Source: JACOMS01 sp051252005 (GTDB lineage: Bacteria; Pseudomonadota; Alphaproteobacteria; Caulobacterales; Maricaulaceae). From it: DNA of 64,000 nucleotides. Under the pieces are notes generated by a model. That model ran no database searches. It was given only the letters and a program-made list of their open reading frames with translations, and was not told the DNA's origin. The stretch's first letter is position 1. Each line of letters begins with the position of its first letter. The DNA lies in contig JBPOEZ010000009.1 in assembly GCA_051252005.1 (NCBI GenBank), forward strand, positions 47,737 to 111,736. Direction: 5' to 3'. A program made the position numbers and the translations under genes. This document shows, piece by piece, positions 35,343 through 44,213 of the stretch.

Positions 35343-38102
35343 ATGTTTAAACGCACTAAGAATGCTTTAAATCTATTCGGGGTGATCCTCTTTTGGTGCT
35401 GGAACGTGCTGGCGATTTTGGTTTCAGTTTTCATATTTGGAATCGTGCTTCTCGTTTATATCATTACGGCGACGCTGACGGGCGAAATACCGTTATCGCT
35501 TACGATCTGCTTTTTGATTCTGCTCTTAGCGCCCTATATCTCTGTATATATGGCGATTAAGCGCCCCCATATTGCCTTGCCGCTCTTTTTTGGCGTTGAG
35601 GTTCCTATCATCACGTTGACACTATTTAGAGTATTTCTTGTGAGGGAGATGACTTTCGGTACGGGCTTTTTCCTTGGGAGCGGGCTTGTTGCCATTGCTG
35701 TGTTCGGATGGGGTTTGTGGAAACATAGCGAAAATGACGCGCCTGTTGCAAAGCCGAATGCGCCTATGTGGCGGCACTATCTGCATGTCGCTGCAATGTC
35801 GGTTGTCTTGGTTACTGGCTTGATTTCTGCTGTACTGTCGGCGCTATATGCTTTCCCGTTTGCCGTCATGTTTTTGAAATCTTTCTTCTCGTTTGGCTGG
35901 GTCTCTCTCGACTTCTTAGATGAGGTTTTGTTCATTATTGCTTTGGCCTTCTTTATATCATCGATTGTCGCCTTCTTCGTCTTTCCGCTCTACCTCGCCT
36001 ATTTTTATCCAAAGATGTGGCGGGATGAGGGGCGCGCTGCCCAGCCCGCTCTTTCAGGTTTTCGTTATAAAGCCGGATCTGCAATCTTTGTTGGTCTTTT
36101 GGTTTCCGTCCACGGGTTTGTGTCGTGGCAGCTTCAGGCGGACTATGTCCAAAGGCTGGATGCGATGACAGCGAGTGAGCAGCGCGCTGAAATGGAAAAT
36201 CCGGAGGTGGTGCGGGAGCGCTTATTGAGGGGCTATTTAAACGAATACCGTTATCTGGGGCTTACCAACGGAAATAACAATCTGATAAACATTTACAATG
36301 ACGCCTTTGGCGAAATCCCTTTAGGCGGCGCTGCGCAATCCTTGCAAAGCTACATTATATCACCGCTCCTATATAAGGGTGATCAAAGCGACAAAGCCAA
36401 AGCGGGGAAACTCTACAGCGCTTTGTTTGACATACCGATACAGCGCGCCGAGAAACCTGCGATCACCAAAGCGCTTGAGGCGACCTATAACCGCGACGAA
36501 GTTACCGCAGGTTTGATGAATATTGGTGCGCGGAATGTCTACATTATTGAGCAAAATATTACTGTGCAGGATAAGGGCGATTACGCCGCTATCGAAATAG
36601 AAGAGGTTTATGAAAACCAAACTTTCGAGCGGCAGGAGATTTTTTATTACTTCTCTCTCCCCGAAGAGGCCGCGATTACAGGTCTTTGGATTGGGCAAAC
36701 GCCTGACCGCAACGAAATGGACGCCTTCATCGTTGCCCCTCGCGGCGCGGCGCAGAAAGTTTACGAAGCACAGGTTCGGCGCAATATTGATCCCGCGCTA
36801 TTGGAGCAAGTTGGCCCCGGTCAATACAGGCTGCGTGTTTTCCCAATCCCTGCCACCAATATGCGCGCGCAGTTTGGCGGAACAGTGAGCCGGAACGAAA
36901 GAGACCGCGCCAATGATCTGATGCGAGTGCATATGCGGTACGTCACGCCGCGCGCCTCGCAAGGGTTTGCGTTGCCGGAATTACTGGAAAAAAGAAATGT
37001 GGATTGGCAGCGCAAAACTAAACGAACATTGGACGGAAAGACGCTCGGCAAGAGCAATGACTGGATGCCGCGTGCCTTTATAGAGGCTCAGTCGCGCAGC
37101 GATGAGACCGCTCTTAAAATACAGCTTGGCAGCCAGATTGTATCCGCAGAGGCTTTGCCGAACATAACGGCGCTAGGCGCTCAAAGCGGGCGCTACGCTG
37201 TGCTTGTGGATACATCCTACAGTATGGGCGCGCAGAAAGCGGCGCTGGAAAAGGCTTTGGCAGATATGAACGCTTGGTCGGCTGAACCAGGCATTGAGAT
37301 TGATTATTATGTCAGCCGCGCGGATGGCGGCGAGACGGAGGTTTCCAAGACATTTGCCGCTGATGCGCTAAAGCCTTTTGGGCAGATTACGCCGCAGACC
37401 ATGTTAACTGGATATCAGGCCGCGAGCGCTGGAGACGTCTATGACGGGGTGATTGTGCTTATGGATCAAGGCCGTTACGCGTCTCGAGCGGGGGAGGCGG
37501 ACACGTTCGACGGCGGGTTGTCTGCACCGCTTTGGATATTGCATGTAGGGCTCGCATCATCTGCCTATGATGATGATATATTGGACTTAATTTATAGAAG
37601 CGGAGGCGGGGTGGCCTTTAGCGTTGAGGATTTGCGGACGCGGTTATATTTCGCAAAGTCAGGAAAACGCGCCACGCGCCACGCGGTCTGGGATGTGCAG
37701 GCAGAGAGTAACGAAGCTGCCACGCTTGGGCATCCTGACCGATCAGCGCTGGCCGCTAGGCAGATCATTCAGAAGGGCGCATTTGGGGTAAAGCCTGATA
37801 ACGCCGCGCTTGACGGCTTCCATAAGCTAGCCACGCAATACGGCGTTGTGTCGCCTTATTCTTCGATGATTGTATTGGTCAATGAGCAGCAAAAAGAAGA
37901 TTTAAAGAAGGCAAGCGAAGCCGAAGGCAGGTTTGATAGGCAAGGGCGTTCAGGCGAGGAAATCCTATCCAGTCCGTCTAGCCCGCTTGTGAGCGGCGTC
38001 CCGGAGCCGCATGAATGGCTTTTAATTATCTTGTCTTTGCTCTTATTGATTGCGGCATGGCGAAACCGTGACCGCTGGGGCGGGGCAAGGCCTGCTTTAT
38101 AA
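35343..38102 (+). CDS. Polytopic VIT/VWA-like protein with C-terminal VPEP sorting signal
   Basis: A 919-residue membrane protein. Residues 1-265 hold about seven hydrophobic segments. A VIT domain (vault/inter-alpha-trypsin) spans about 395-515 (VYEAQVRRNIDPALLEQVGPG, RVFPIPA). A VWA-like domain follows with a metal-site DTSYSMG motif at 623-629. The extreme C-terminus is VPEPHEW, a hydrophobic helix and a basic RNRDR tail, the tripartite PEP-CTERM layout. This matches the description of 'PEP-CTERM family integral membrane proteins'. It starts 12 bases after the exosortase stop. VIT-VWA proteins often bind other proteins, but the role here is unknown. Confidence 0.82.
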   Translation: MFKRTKNALNLFGVILFWCWNVLAILVSVFIFGIVLLVYIITATLTGEIPLSLTICFLILLLAPYISVYMAIKRPHIALPLFFGVEVPIITLTLFRVFLVREMTFGTGFFLGSGLVAIAVFGWGLWKHSENDAPVAKPNAPMWRHYLHVAAMSVVLVTGLISAVLSALYAFPFAVMFLKSFFSFGWVSLDFLDEVLFIIALAFFISSIVAFFVFPLYLAYFYPKMWRDEGRAAQPALSGFRYKAGSAIFVGLLVSVHGFVSWQLQADYVQRLDAMTASEQRAEMENPEVVRERLLRGYLNEYRYLGLTNGNNNLINIYNDAFGEIPLGGAAQSLQSYIISPLLYKGDQSDKAKAGKLYSALFDIPIQRAEKPAITKALEATYNRDEVTAGLMNIGARNVYIIEQNITVQDKGDYAAIEIEEVYENQTFERQEIFYYFSLPEEAAITGLWIGQTPDRNEMDAFIVAPRGAAQKVYEAQVRRNIDPALLEQVGPGQYRLRVFPIPATNMRAQFGGTVSRNERDRANDLMRVHMRYVTPRASQGFALPELLEKRNVDWQRKTKRTLDGKTLGKSNDWMPRAFIEAQSRSDETALKIQLGSQIVSAEALPNITALGAQSGRYAVLVDTSYSMGAQKAALEKALADMNAWSAEPGIEIDYYVSRADGGETEVSKTFAADALKPFGQITPQTMLTGYQAASAGDVYDGVIVLMDQGRYASRAGEADTFDGGLSAPLWILHVGLASSAYDDDILDLIYRSGGGVAFSVEDLRTRLYFAKSGKRATRHAVWDVQAESNEAATLGHPDRSALAARQIIQKGAFGVKPDNAALDGFHKLATQYGVVSPYSSMIVLVNEQQKEDLKKASEAEGRFDRQGRSGEEILSSPSSPLVSGVPEPHEWLLIILSLLLLIAAWRNRDRWGGARPAL

Positions 38103-38176
38103 GGCGTTTGGTAAAAATTGCGGTGCAATGTTACGGTAGCGCGGTATGGTGCGTCTTTCGTAAAAGGGATCTTATC

Positions 38177-39643
38177 GTGACATTTACTGCGCAAACTGAA
38201 GCTTACCGAACGCTTCCTGATGTATTCTACGCCGAAGCCGCGCTTGCGCCGGTTCCGCGCGCGGATGTTTTCGCCTTTAATCATGACTTGGCCGCTTTTC
38301 TCGGATTGCCGGAGGGATGGGACGCTTCGCCCGAGGGGCTTTCTGTTTTGTCAGGCCAAACCACCTTAAGCGCGGACCTGTCGATTGCGCTGGCTTATAG
38401 TGGCCATCAGTTTGGACACTGGGCCGGAACGCTCGGCGATGGGCGGGCAAGACTCGTCGGAGAGGTGAAGGCGCATGACGAGGTCCTACGTGAGCTTCAT
38501 CTTAAAGGCGCAGGCCAAACGCCTTTTTCTCGGCGGGGAGACGGAAAGGCGACGCTTGGGTCTGCGATTCGGGAATATATAGTTAGCGAGGCTATGGAAG
38601 CGCTCGGCATTCCAACTATGCGGTCGCTGTCGATTGTGACAACGGGCGAAATTATACAGCGCCAAGCCCGCGAGCCAGCGGCTATTTTATGCCGCTCAGG
38701 TGTTAGCCATCTGCGCGTCGGGACGTTTCAATATGCGGCTGCGTTGGAAGAATTAGAGCATTTAGAGGCTTTAGCGGACTTTGCGATTGAGAGGCTTTAT
38801 GCAGAGGAGATAAAAGGGCACGACAATCCGTACGCCGCTTTCTTTCGAAACGTGGTCAGGCGGCAGGCTGAACTGGTCGCTAAGTGGATGAGCGTAGGTT
38901 TTATTCACGGCGTGATGAATACGGATAATATGTGCATCTCTGGCGAAACTATCGATTACGGCCCTTGTGCCTTTATGGATGAATTTCATCCAGGAAAGGT
39001 CTTTAGCTCGATTGATAGGCGCGGGCGCTACGCCTGGAACAAGCAGCCGGAAATGGCGAACTGGAATCTCGCGCGGCTCGCAGAGAGCTTGCTGCCTCTG
39101 TTCGGAGGCGACGAAGACGCGCAGGTGAAAACTGCAGAAGCCGAGCTTGGCGCGTTTGCGGGGATTTTTCAGCAAGAGTTCAATAGCATCTTCGCAAATA
39201 AGTTCGGCGTAGCGCGGGAAACGCCGGGTCTTAGCGCTTTCATCGGCGATTCTTTTCAGGCGATGGGTCGTGGGCAGGTGGACTTTACGCAATTTTTCAC
39301 GGCTCTTACAGTCATGGCGGCTGGCGGACAGGAAGAGCCGCTCTTGTCTCAATTCTCAGAAGGCGGTGCAGATTGGATCGTGAAATGGAAAGAGATAAGC
39401 GAATATGACGGCGGGCTAGGCGCGCCAAGGCTTGACGCCATGCGCGCCTCTAACCCTGTCATCATCCCGCGCAACCATAAAGTCGAGGAAACGATAGCGG
39501 CGGCTTATCTTGGCGATTTTGAGCCATTTCATAAGTTTGTCACGGCAATCTCCGCGCCGTACGAATCCCGAGTCGCTTTTGCAGATTATGAGAAGGCGCC
39601 AGAGCCCGAAGAAATTGTAAAACAAACATTTTGCGGAACTTAA
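38177..39643 (+). CDS. selO: SelO/YdiU protein adenylyltransferase (AMPylase pseudokinase)
   Basis: A 488-residue SelO protein from a GTG at 38177 with AAGGGAT upstream; the longer frame from 38108 adds 23 unconserved residues. ALAYSGHQFGHWAGTLGDGR and GAGQTPFSRRGDGKATLGSAIREY form the nucleotide-binding part, MRSLSIVTTGE and GVMNTDNMCISGETIDYGPCAFMD the active site with inverted ATP. SelO transfers AMP to Ser/Thr/Tyr residues and is linked to redox stress. The end TFCGT is the bacterial form lacking selenocysteine but keeping Cys. It follows the exosortase pair by about 74 bases. Confidence 0.95.
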   Translation: MTFTAQTEAYRTLPDVFYAEAALAPVPRADVFAFNHDLAAFLGLPEGWDASPEGLSVLSGQTTLSADLSIALAYSGHQFGHWAGTLGDGRARLVGEVKAHDEVLRELHLKGAGQTPFSRRGDGKATLGSAIREYIVSEAMEALGIPTMRSLSIVTTGEIIQRQAREPAAILCRSGVSHLRVGTFQYAAALEELEHLEALADFAIERLYAEEIKGHDNPYAAFFRNVVRRQAELVAKWMSVGFIHGVMNTDNMCISGETIDYGPCAFMDEFHPGKVFSSIDRRGRYAWNKQPEMANWNLARLAESLLPLFGGDEDAQVKTAEAELGAFAGIFQQEFNSIFANKFGVARETPGLSAFIGDSFQAMGRGQVDFTQFFTALTVMAAGGQEEPLLSQFSEGGADWIVKWKEISEYDGGLGAPRLDAMRASNPVIIPRNHKVEETIAAAYLGDFEPFHKFVTAISAPYESRVAFADYEKAPEPEEIVKQTFCGT

Positions 39644-39728
39644 TGCGAGCGAGTCGCATCTTGACGGCTCTATGTGCGACGAATTCGCAGTTGGCTCTAT
39701 AAAGTAGGGCGAATGTCCAAATTAGCCA

Positions 39729-39755
39729 TTGCAATCACAGGGTAGCCTTTATAAT
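39729..39755 (+). promoter_or_regulatory. Possible promoter of the nuo operon
   Basis: TTGCAA (39729-39734) and TATAAT (39750-39755) lie 61 bases before nuoA; the -10 is consensus but the spacer of 15 is short. Confidence 0.35.
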
Positions 39756-39815
39756 TTCCGGCCATATTCGAGGGCGTTTTGCGCCTGAGCTATGTAGTGA
39801 CACCGAAAGAACGTT

Positions 39816-40181
39816 ATGTCTGAATTCCTTCTTGGATACTTGCCTGTGATTATTCTCTTTGGAATAGCCTCCGTCTTTTCCTTGCTTTTACTTGTGGCGC
39901 CATTGGTTTTAGCGCCGTCTAATCCTGATACAGAAAAAGTATCGACATATGAGTGCGGGTTTAATGCTTTTGATGACTCGCGTATGAAATTTGATGTTCG
40001 GTTTTACTTAGTGGCAATTTTGTTTATCATTTTTGATATTGAGGTCGCGTTCCTGTTTCCTTACGCTGTCAGTATTGGCGAAGTTGGGGTTTATGGCTGG
40101 ACGGTTGTGATGCTGTTCCTGGTGGAGCTCCTCGTTGGGTTAAAGTATGCATGGGATAAGGGCGCTCTTGATTGGGAGTAG
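39816..40181 (+). CDS. nuoA: NADH-quinone oxidoreductase subunit A
   Basis: A 121-residue three-helix membrane subunit. STYECGFNAFDDSRMKFDVRF and ILFIIFDIEVAFLFPYAV are diagnostic of NuoA; the cysteine loop (ECG) contacts the quinone entry region of complex I. First gene of the operon; nuoB follows after 6 bases. Confidence 0.97.
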   Translation: MSEFLLGYLPVIILFGIASVFSLLLLVAPLVLAPSNPDTEKVSTYECGFNAFDDSRMKFDVRFYLVAILFIIFDIEVAFLFPYAVSIGEVGVYGWTVVMLFLVELLVGLKYAWDKGALDWE

Positions 40182-40187
40182 GGGATT

Positions 40188-40754
40188 ATGTCTGAGACTA
40201 TTCTAACAGCCGGTTCTGGCGCGCGTGATCTTGGTACGCCCGCTTATGATCCAAAGAAGCATGATCCGTATTTTGACGGACTGTCCGATCAGCTTGCCGA
40301 TAAAGGCTTCGTTGTGGCCGCCTCTGACGACCTTGTAACATGGGCGCGGACGGGCTCTTTAATGTGGATGACGTTCGGTTTGGCGTGCTGCGCCGTGGAA
40401 ATGATGCAGGCGTCTATGCCGCGTTATGACCTGGAGCGCTTTGGCTTTGCACCGCGCGCCTCCCCCCGACAAAGTGATGTTATGATCGTCGCGGGTACAT
40501 TGACTAATAAAATGGCTCCCGCCTTGCGTAAGGTTTATGATCAAATGCCGGAACCGCGCTATGTGATCTCTATGGGATCGTGCGCAAACGGCGGCGGGTA
40601 TTATCATTACTCTTATGCCGTTGTACGCGGTTGTGACCGGATTGTGCCTGTCGATATTTATGTGCCGGGCTGCCCTCCAACGGCAGAGGCTTTGGTGTAC
40701 GGGGTGTTGCAACTCCAGAAAAAAATCCGCCGCGAAGGCAATATTGAGCGTTAG
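40188..40754 (+). CDS. nuoB: NADH-quinone oxidoreductase subunit B
   Basis: A 188-residue subunit holding the terminal 4Fe-4S cluster N2. Ligands are the tandem cysteines of GLACCAVEMM, SMGSCANGGGYYHYSYAVV and the last in YVPGCPPTAEAL. It delivers electrons to ubiquinone at the junction of the membrane and peripheral arms. 6 bases after nuoA, 8 before nuoC. Confidence 0.97.
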   Translation: MSETILTAGSGARDLGTPAYDPKKHDPYFDGLSDQLADKGFVVAASDDLVTWARTGSLMWMTFGLACCAVEMMQASMPRYDLERFGFAPRASPRQSDVMIVAGTLTNKMAPALRKVYDQMPEPRYVISMGSCANGGGYYHYSYAVVRGCDRIVPVDIYVPGCPPTAEALVYGVLQLQKKIRREGNIER

Positions 40755-40762
40755 GGCTATTT

Positions 40763-41356
40763 GTGAAAGACCTCAGAGATCATATCCAGGCTAAACTCGG
40801 CGACGCGGTCAACTCGATTGACATTGTTCTTGGCGAGATGACGGTTAATGCTCGTAGAGCAGAGATTCTCAATGTTATTAGCTTTTTAAAGGACGACTCG
40901 CTGTGCAAGTTTGCCTCGCTCATAGATATATGCGGCGCGGATTACCCAGAGCGCGCGCGCCGTTTTGACGTTGTCTATCATATGCTGTCGATGCCGCATA
41001 ATCACCGCGTGCGTGTGAAAATCACAACGGATGAAGATATTGCCGTGCGCTCTCTTGCGTCCGTGTTCCCGAACGCGGATTGGTATGAGCGCGAAGCCTT
41101 CGATATGTACGGAATTGTATTCGATCAGCATCCAGATTTGCGCCGTATCCTTACGGATTACGGCTTTGAGGGCTATCCACTTCGAAAAGACTTCCCGTTG
41201 TCTGGCTTTGTTGAGGTTCGCTATGACGAAGAGCGTAAGTCCGTAGTCTATGAGCCCGTCAACTTGCCGCAAGAATATCGTAGCTTTGATTTCATGTCTC
41301 CGTGGGAAGGCGCTAAATATGTGCTGCCTGGGGATGAGAAGGGCGCGGTTGAATGA
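40763..41356 (+). CDS. nuoC: NADH-quinone oxidoreductase subunit C
   Basis: A 197-residue 30-kDa subunit with a GTG start. SVFPNADWYEREAFDMYGIVF and HPDLRRILTDYGFEGYPLRKD are the family signature. It is separate from NuoD, unlike the fused NuoCD of E. coli. Its stop overlaps the next start as ATGA, but the next gene is not nuoD: it is the unrecognised lipoprotein at 41353. Confidence 0.97.
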   Translation: MKDLRDHIQAKLGDAVNSIDIVLGEMTVNARRAEILNVISFLKDDSLCKFASLIDICGADYPERARRFDVVYHMLSMPHNHRVRVKITTDEDIAVRSLASVFPNADWYEREAFDMYGIVFDQHPDLRRILTDYGFEGYPLRKDFPLSGFVEVRYDEERKSVVYEPVNLPQEYRSFDFMSPWEGAKYVLPGDEKGAVE

Positions 41357-42189
41357 AAACGCTCCTGTCTTTGATGCTTGGCTGTGCTGTGCTTTCTGGG
41401 TGTGATTCAATGTCTGGGTCTCAGGCTGCGAAGACTGATTCTCGCTTTGAGCTCACGCGGTTTAATGTTCAGTCTATTCTGGTTTCGGATATCAAGACTT
41501 GTAAGAATACCATGCACTTGGCAAAGATTGGCGAAGGGCAGTTGTCAGACGAAAATAAAATGCTGTTAAGCCGCATTACGGATGTTTGGAGTAGGCTAAA
41601 CTCAGATGCGAAAGCTGCGTCCGTGAGTAAATCCGGCGCTTTGGTCAAAGGTGAGTTTTTAGCGTCTAAGCCTGAAGGCCTTGCGTCTATATTTGCAGAA
41701 GATGCATCGATTGAAGCTAAGGCAGAGGCTTGCGGAGAGGTGGCGGGTCAGGCCGTCGTCAAGGTCGGGCTTGTTAGTCTTGAGCAAAGTATCGATTTGG
41801 CGGAAGCGACAAATCCCGGTATTTTTGAGAAAATGGGATATAGCCTAGAGCAAGTAAAGGCGGGCGTGAAAATCATTGAAGGTAAAATGGCCCCCTTATA
41901 TGATGCTAAAGAAAAGCAGATCATTGACTGTGTCGCGATTTCACAAAGTAACACCTTAAAAGATGCTGCGAACAGTCAATTCAGCGATATGTGGGTTCAG
42001 GTTCTGAACCAGAAAATAGAAAAGTCTGAGTTGTCGCCGCTGGCTTTTTCAGAGCGTAGCGCATATTGGCGTGCGTTTGTTGGTCAGGAAGACGGCGGCG
42101 TTTCTTCCCTCGAAGGGTCTGACGCGCAGGCTGAGAGTTGTAAGTCTTCGATGACTGCCGCGCTGAATGGGGAGCTAGGGGAAGAATAG
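41353..42189 (+). CDS. Unrecognised lipoprotein inserted in the nuo operon
   Basis: A 278-residue protein of no family I recognise. The N-terminus MKTLLSLMLGCAVLSGC is a lipoprotein signal with lipobox LSGC, so the mature protein is lipidated on the periplasmic side. The body is helical and charged, with four further cysteines (KTCKN, EACGE, IDCVA, ESCKS), an even number that would suit disulfides. Its ATG overlaps the nuoC stop (ATGA), and the next unknown gene begins one base after its stop. Such tight packing means coexpression with complex I. A role as a periplasmic assembly, stability or quality factor of complex I is only inference; a hitch-hiking cell-envelope gene is possible. Confidence 0.8.
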   Translation: MKTLLSLMLGCAVLSGCDSMSGSQAAKTDSRFELTRFNVQSILVSDIKTCKNTMHLAKIGEGQLSDENKMLLSRITDVWSRLNSDAKAASVSKSGALVKGEFLASKPEGLASIFAEDASIEAKAEACGEVAGQAVVKVGLVSLEQSIDLAEATNPGIFEKMGYSLEQVKAGVKIIEGKMAPLYDAKEKQIIDCVAISQSNTLKDAANSQFSDMWVQVLNQKIEKSELSPLAFSERSAYWRAFVGQEDGGVSSLEGSDAQAESCKSSMTAALNGELGEE

Positions 42190-42190
42190 C

Positions 42191-43015
42191 ATGGTTGAAA
42201 AGTTTAAAAAATCAGGGACGCAACGCCTTTTGACCGCTAGTTTGGCTGTAATAGCGTTAGGCGTGTTTGCAGCTCCGGCCGCTTCTGCGCAGGGCGCGAC
42301 TCCGCTTTTTGACGCGCTTGCAACCAATGCTGAAACGAAGCTTGATATTGACCGTGTTCAGCAGTGCCTATTAGGGGCAAAGACTATGCAGCATGCGTCG
42401 ACCATAGATATGGTTAAGTCTGATTCTAAAAAAGCTGTGAGAGCCACTAAGGCCGCGCCGATTTTAGAGGCGCTTCTTCGCGAAAGAGCGCAGACCGAAA
42501 GTCATTACATGACGCGCCTCGCGGCCGTAAAGGCGGAATATGATGTTTTCAAGGCAGGCGACAAAGATACGCAAAAGAACCTTTTCAAGATTGCTAAGGA
42601 TACAAATAAAGCCTGCGGAAAATCAACTGAGCGAATGAAGCTTAAGTCTATGGGCCGCTTCCGTAAAATCGGTGAGCTTGTTCCAGAAATGTCATCAAAA
42701 ACAGCTCAGCTTTGTATGGCTGTGTCTAGTAATAAGCTGGATTCTACGTCCGGAATTCTGTCGTCTTTGATGCAGTCTCTTGTTTGGTCGGAAGTTTACA
42801 AAAAAGAGAAACGCCGTGAGGGTTTCCCTGATGATGAAATTATAGAGATGCCCAAAATTAAAGAGTCTAAAGCGGCGCTTAAAGAGGCCGATAAAGACTT
42901 AGCTATGACGCTTTTCGAAACCTGCGGCGAGCAATATGACAAGGCGTCTTTCGAGTATAAACTCACCGAACCCGACGAAGAACCTGAATTCGTCAGCGCG
43001 ATAGACTGGGACTAG
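42191..43015 (+). CDS. Unrecognised exported protein inserted in the nuo operon
   Basis: A 274-residue protein with an N-terminal signal peptide (about residues 12-33, ending ASAQG). The mature part is strongly helical and lysine/glutamate rich, with four cysteines (QQCLL, NKACGKS, AQLCMA, ETCGEQ). It resembles the preceding lipoprotein in length, helical content and cysteine number, hinting at distant paralogy, but I see no firm alignment. The gene starts one base after the lipoprotein's stop and ends one base before nuoD, so it is embedded in the operon. Function unknown; periplasmic. Confidence 0.78.
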   Translation: MVEKFKKSGTQRLLTASLAVIALGVFAAPAASAQGATPLFDALATNAETKLDIDRVQQCLLGAKTMQHASTIDMVKSDSKKAVRATKAAPILEALLRERAQTESHYMTRLAAVKAEYDVFKAGDKDTQKNLFKIAKDTNKACGKSTERMKLKSMGRFRKIGELVPEMSSKTAQLCMAVSSNKLDSTSGILSSLMQSLVWSEVYKKEKRREGFPDDEIIEMPKIKESKAALKEADKDLAMTLFETCGEQYDKASFEYKLTEPDEEPEFVSAIDWD

Positions 43016-43016
43016 A

Positions 43017-44213
43017 ATGACAACGTCTGAAGCCATACTCGAAGGTGATGATCGTAATTTCACCATTAACTTCGGCCCGCAGCACCCTGCGGCGCACGGC
43101 GTATTGCGCCTTGTGCTTGAGCTCGAGGGCGAAATTGTTGAGCGTGTTGATCCGCATATCGGGCTTCTGCACCGGGGCACCGAGAAGCTAATCGAGCATA
43201 AAACCTACCTTCAGGCGATGCCGTATTTTGATAGGCTCGATTATGTTGCGCCGATGAACCAAGAGCACGCGTTCTGTTTAGCGATTGAAAAGCTTGCAGA
43301 CATTGGCGTGCCGCGCCGCGCGCAATTTATTCGCGTGATCTTTTCCGAAGTTGGCCGGATCTTGTCCCACATGCTCAATATTACAACACAAGCTATGGAC
43401 GTTGGCGCGTTGACACCGCCTGTCTGGGGCTTTGAAGAGCGCGAAAAGCTCATGGTGTTCTATGAGCGCGCCTCAGGCTCTCGCATGCACGCAGCTTATT
43501 TCCGTCCTGGCGGTGTTCATCAAGACTTGCCGCCAAAGCTCGTGTCCGACATGATAGCTTGGTGTGATCAGTTCCCGCAAAAACTCAAAGACATCGAAAC
43601 GTTGTTGACGGAAAACCGTATTTTTAAACAACGCAATGTCGATATTGGTGTTGTTTCCAAGCAAGATTGTTACGACTGGGGCTTCTCTGGCGTTATGGTT
43701 CGCGGCTCTGGTATCCCTTGGGATTTGCGCCGTAATCAGCCCTATGAAGTTTATAACGAACTGGACTTCAAAATTCCGTTGGGCAAAAATGGCGACTGTT
43801 ATGACCGCTACCTCTGCCGTGTTGACGAAATGTACGAAAGCGCCAAGATCATGAAGCAGGCGTTAGAAATGATGCCGGAGGGGCCTGTTCTTTCTGAGGA
43901 CAATAAAGTTACGCCGCCGCGCCGTGCCGACATGAAGCAAAGCATGGAAGCGCTGATCCATCACTTTAAACTCTATACTGAAGGCTTTCACGTGCCTGCC
44001 GGCGAAGTTTACACTCATGTTGAAGCGCCTAAGGGTGAATTTGGTGTGTATCTCGTCTCCGATGGCACAAACAAACCTTACCGCTGTAAAATCCGCGCGC
44101 CGGGCTTCCCGCATTTGGCCGCTATGGATTATCTCAATAAAGGTCATATGTTGGCCGACGTGTCCGCGATCTTGGGGTCGTTGGATATCGTGTTCGGGGA
44201 AATTGACCGATGA
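43017..44213 (+). CDS. nuoD: NADH-quinone oxidoreductase subunit D
   Basis: A 398-residue 49-kDa subunit that forms the quinone pocket with NuoB. NFGPQHPAAHGVLRLVLELEG at the N-terminus and HIGLLHRGTEKLIEHKTYLQ contain the conserved quinone-site histidine and neighbours; SRMHAAYFRPGGVHQDLP, and the C-terminal DPVFGEIDR-like SLDIVFGEIDR end are typical. Starts one base after the unknown exported protein; its stop overlaps nuoE (ATGA). Confidence 0.97.
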   Translation: MTTSEAILEGDDRNFTINFGPQHPAAHGVLRLVLELEGEIVERVDPHIGLLHRGTEKLIEHKTYLQAMPYFDRLDYVAPMNQEHAFCLAIEKLADIGVPRRAQFIRVIFSEVGRILSHMLNITTQAMDVGALTPPVWGFEEREKLMVFYERASGSRMHAAYFRPGGVHQDLPPKLVSDMIAWCDQFPQKLKDIETLLTENRIFKQRNVDIGVVSKQDCYDWGFSGVMVRGSGIPWDLRRNQPYEVYNELDFKIPLGKNGDCYDRYLCRVDEMYESAKIMKQALEMMPEGPVLSEDNKVTPPRRADMKQSMEALIHHFKLYTEGFHVPAGEVYTHVEAPKGEFGVYLVSDGTNKPYRCKIRAPGFPHLAAMDYLNKGHMLADVSAILGSLDIVFGEIDR

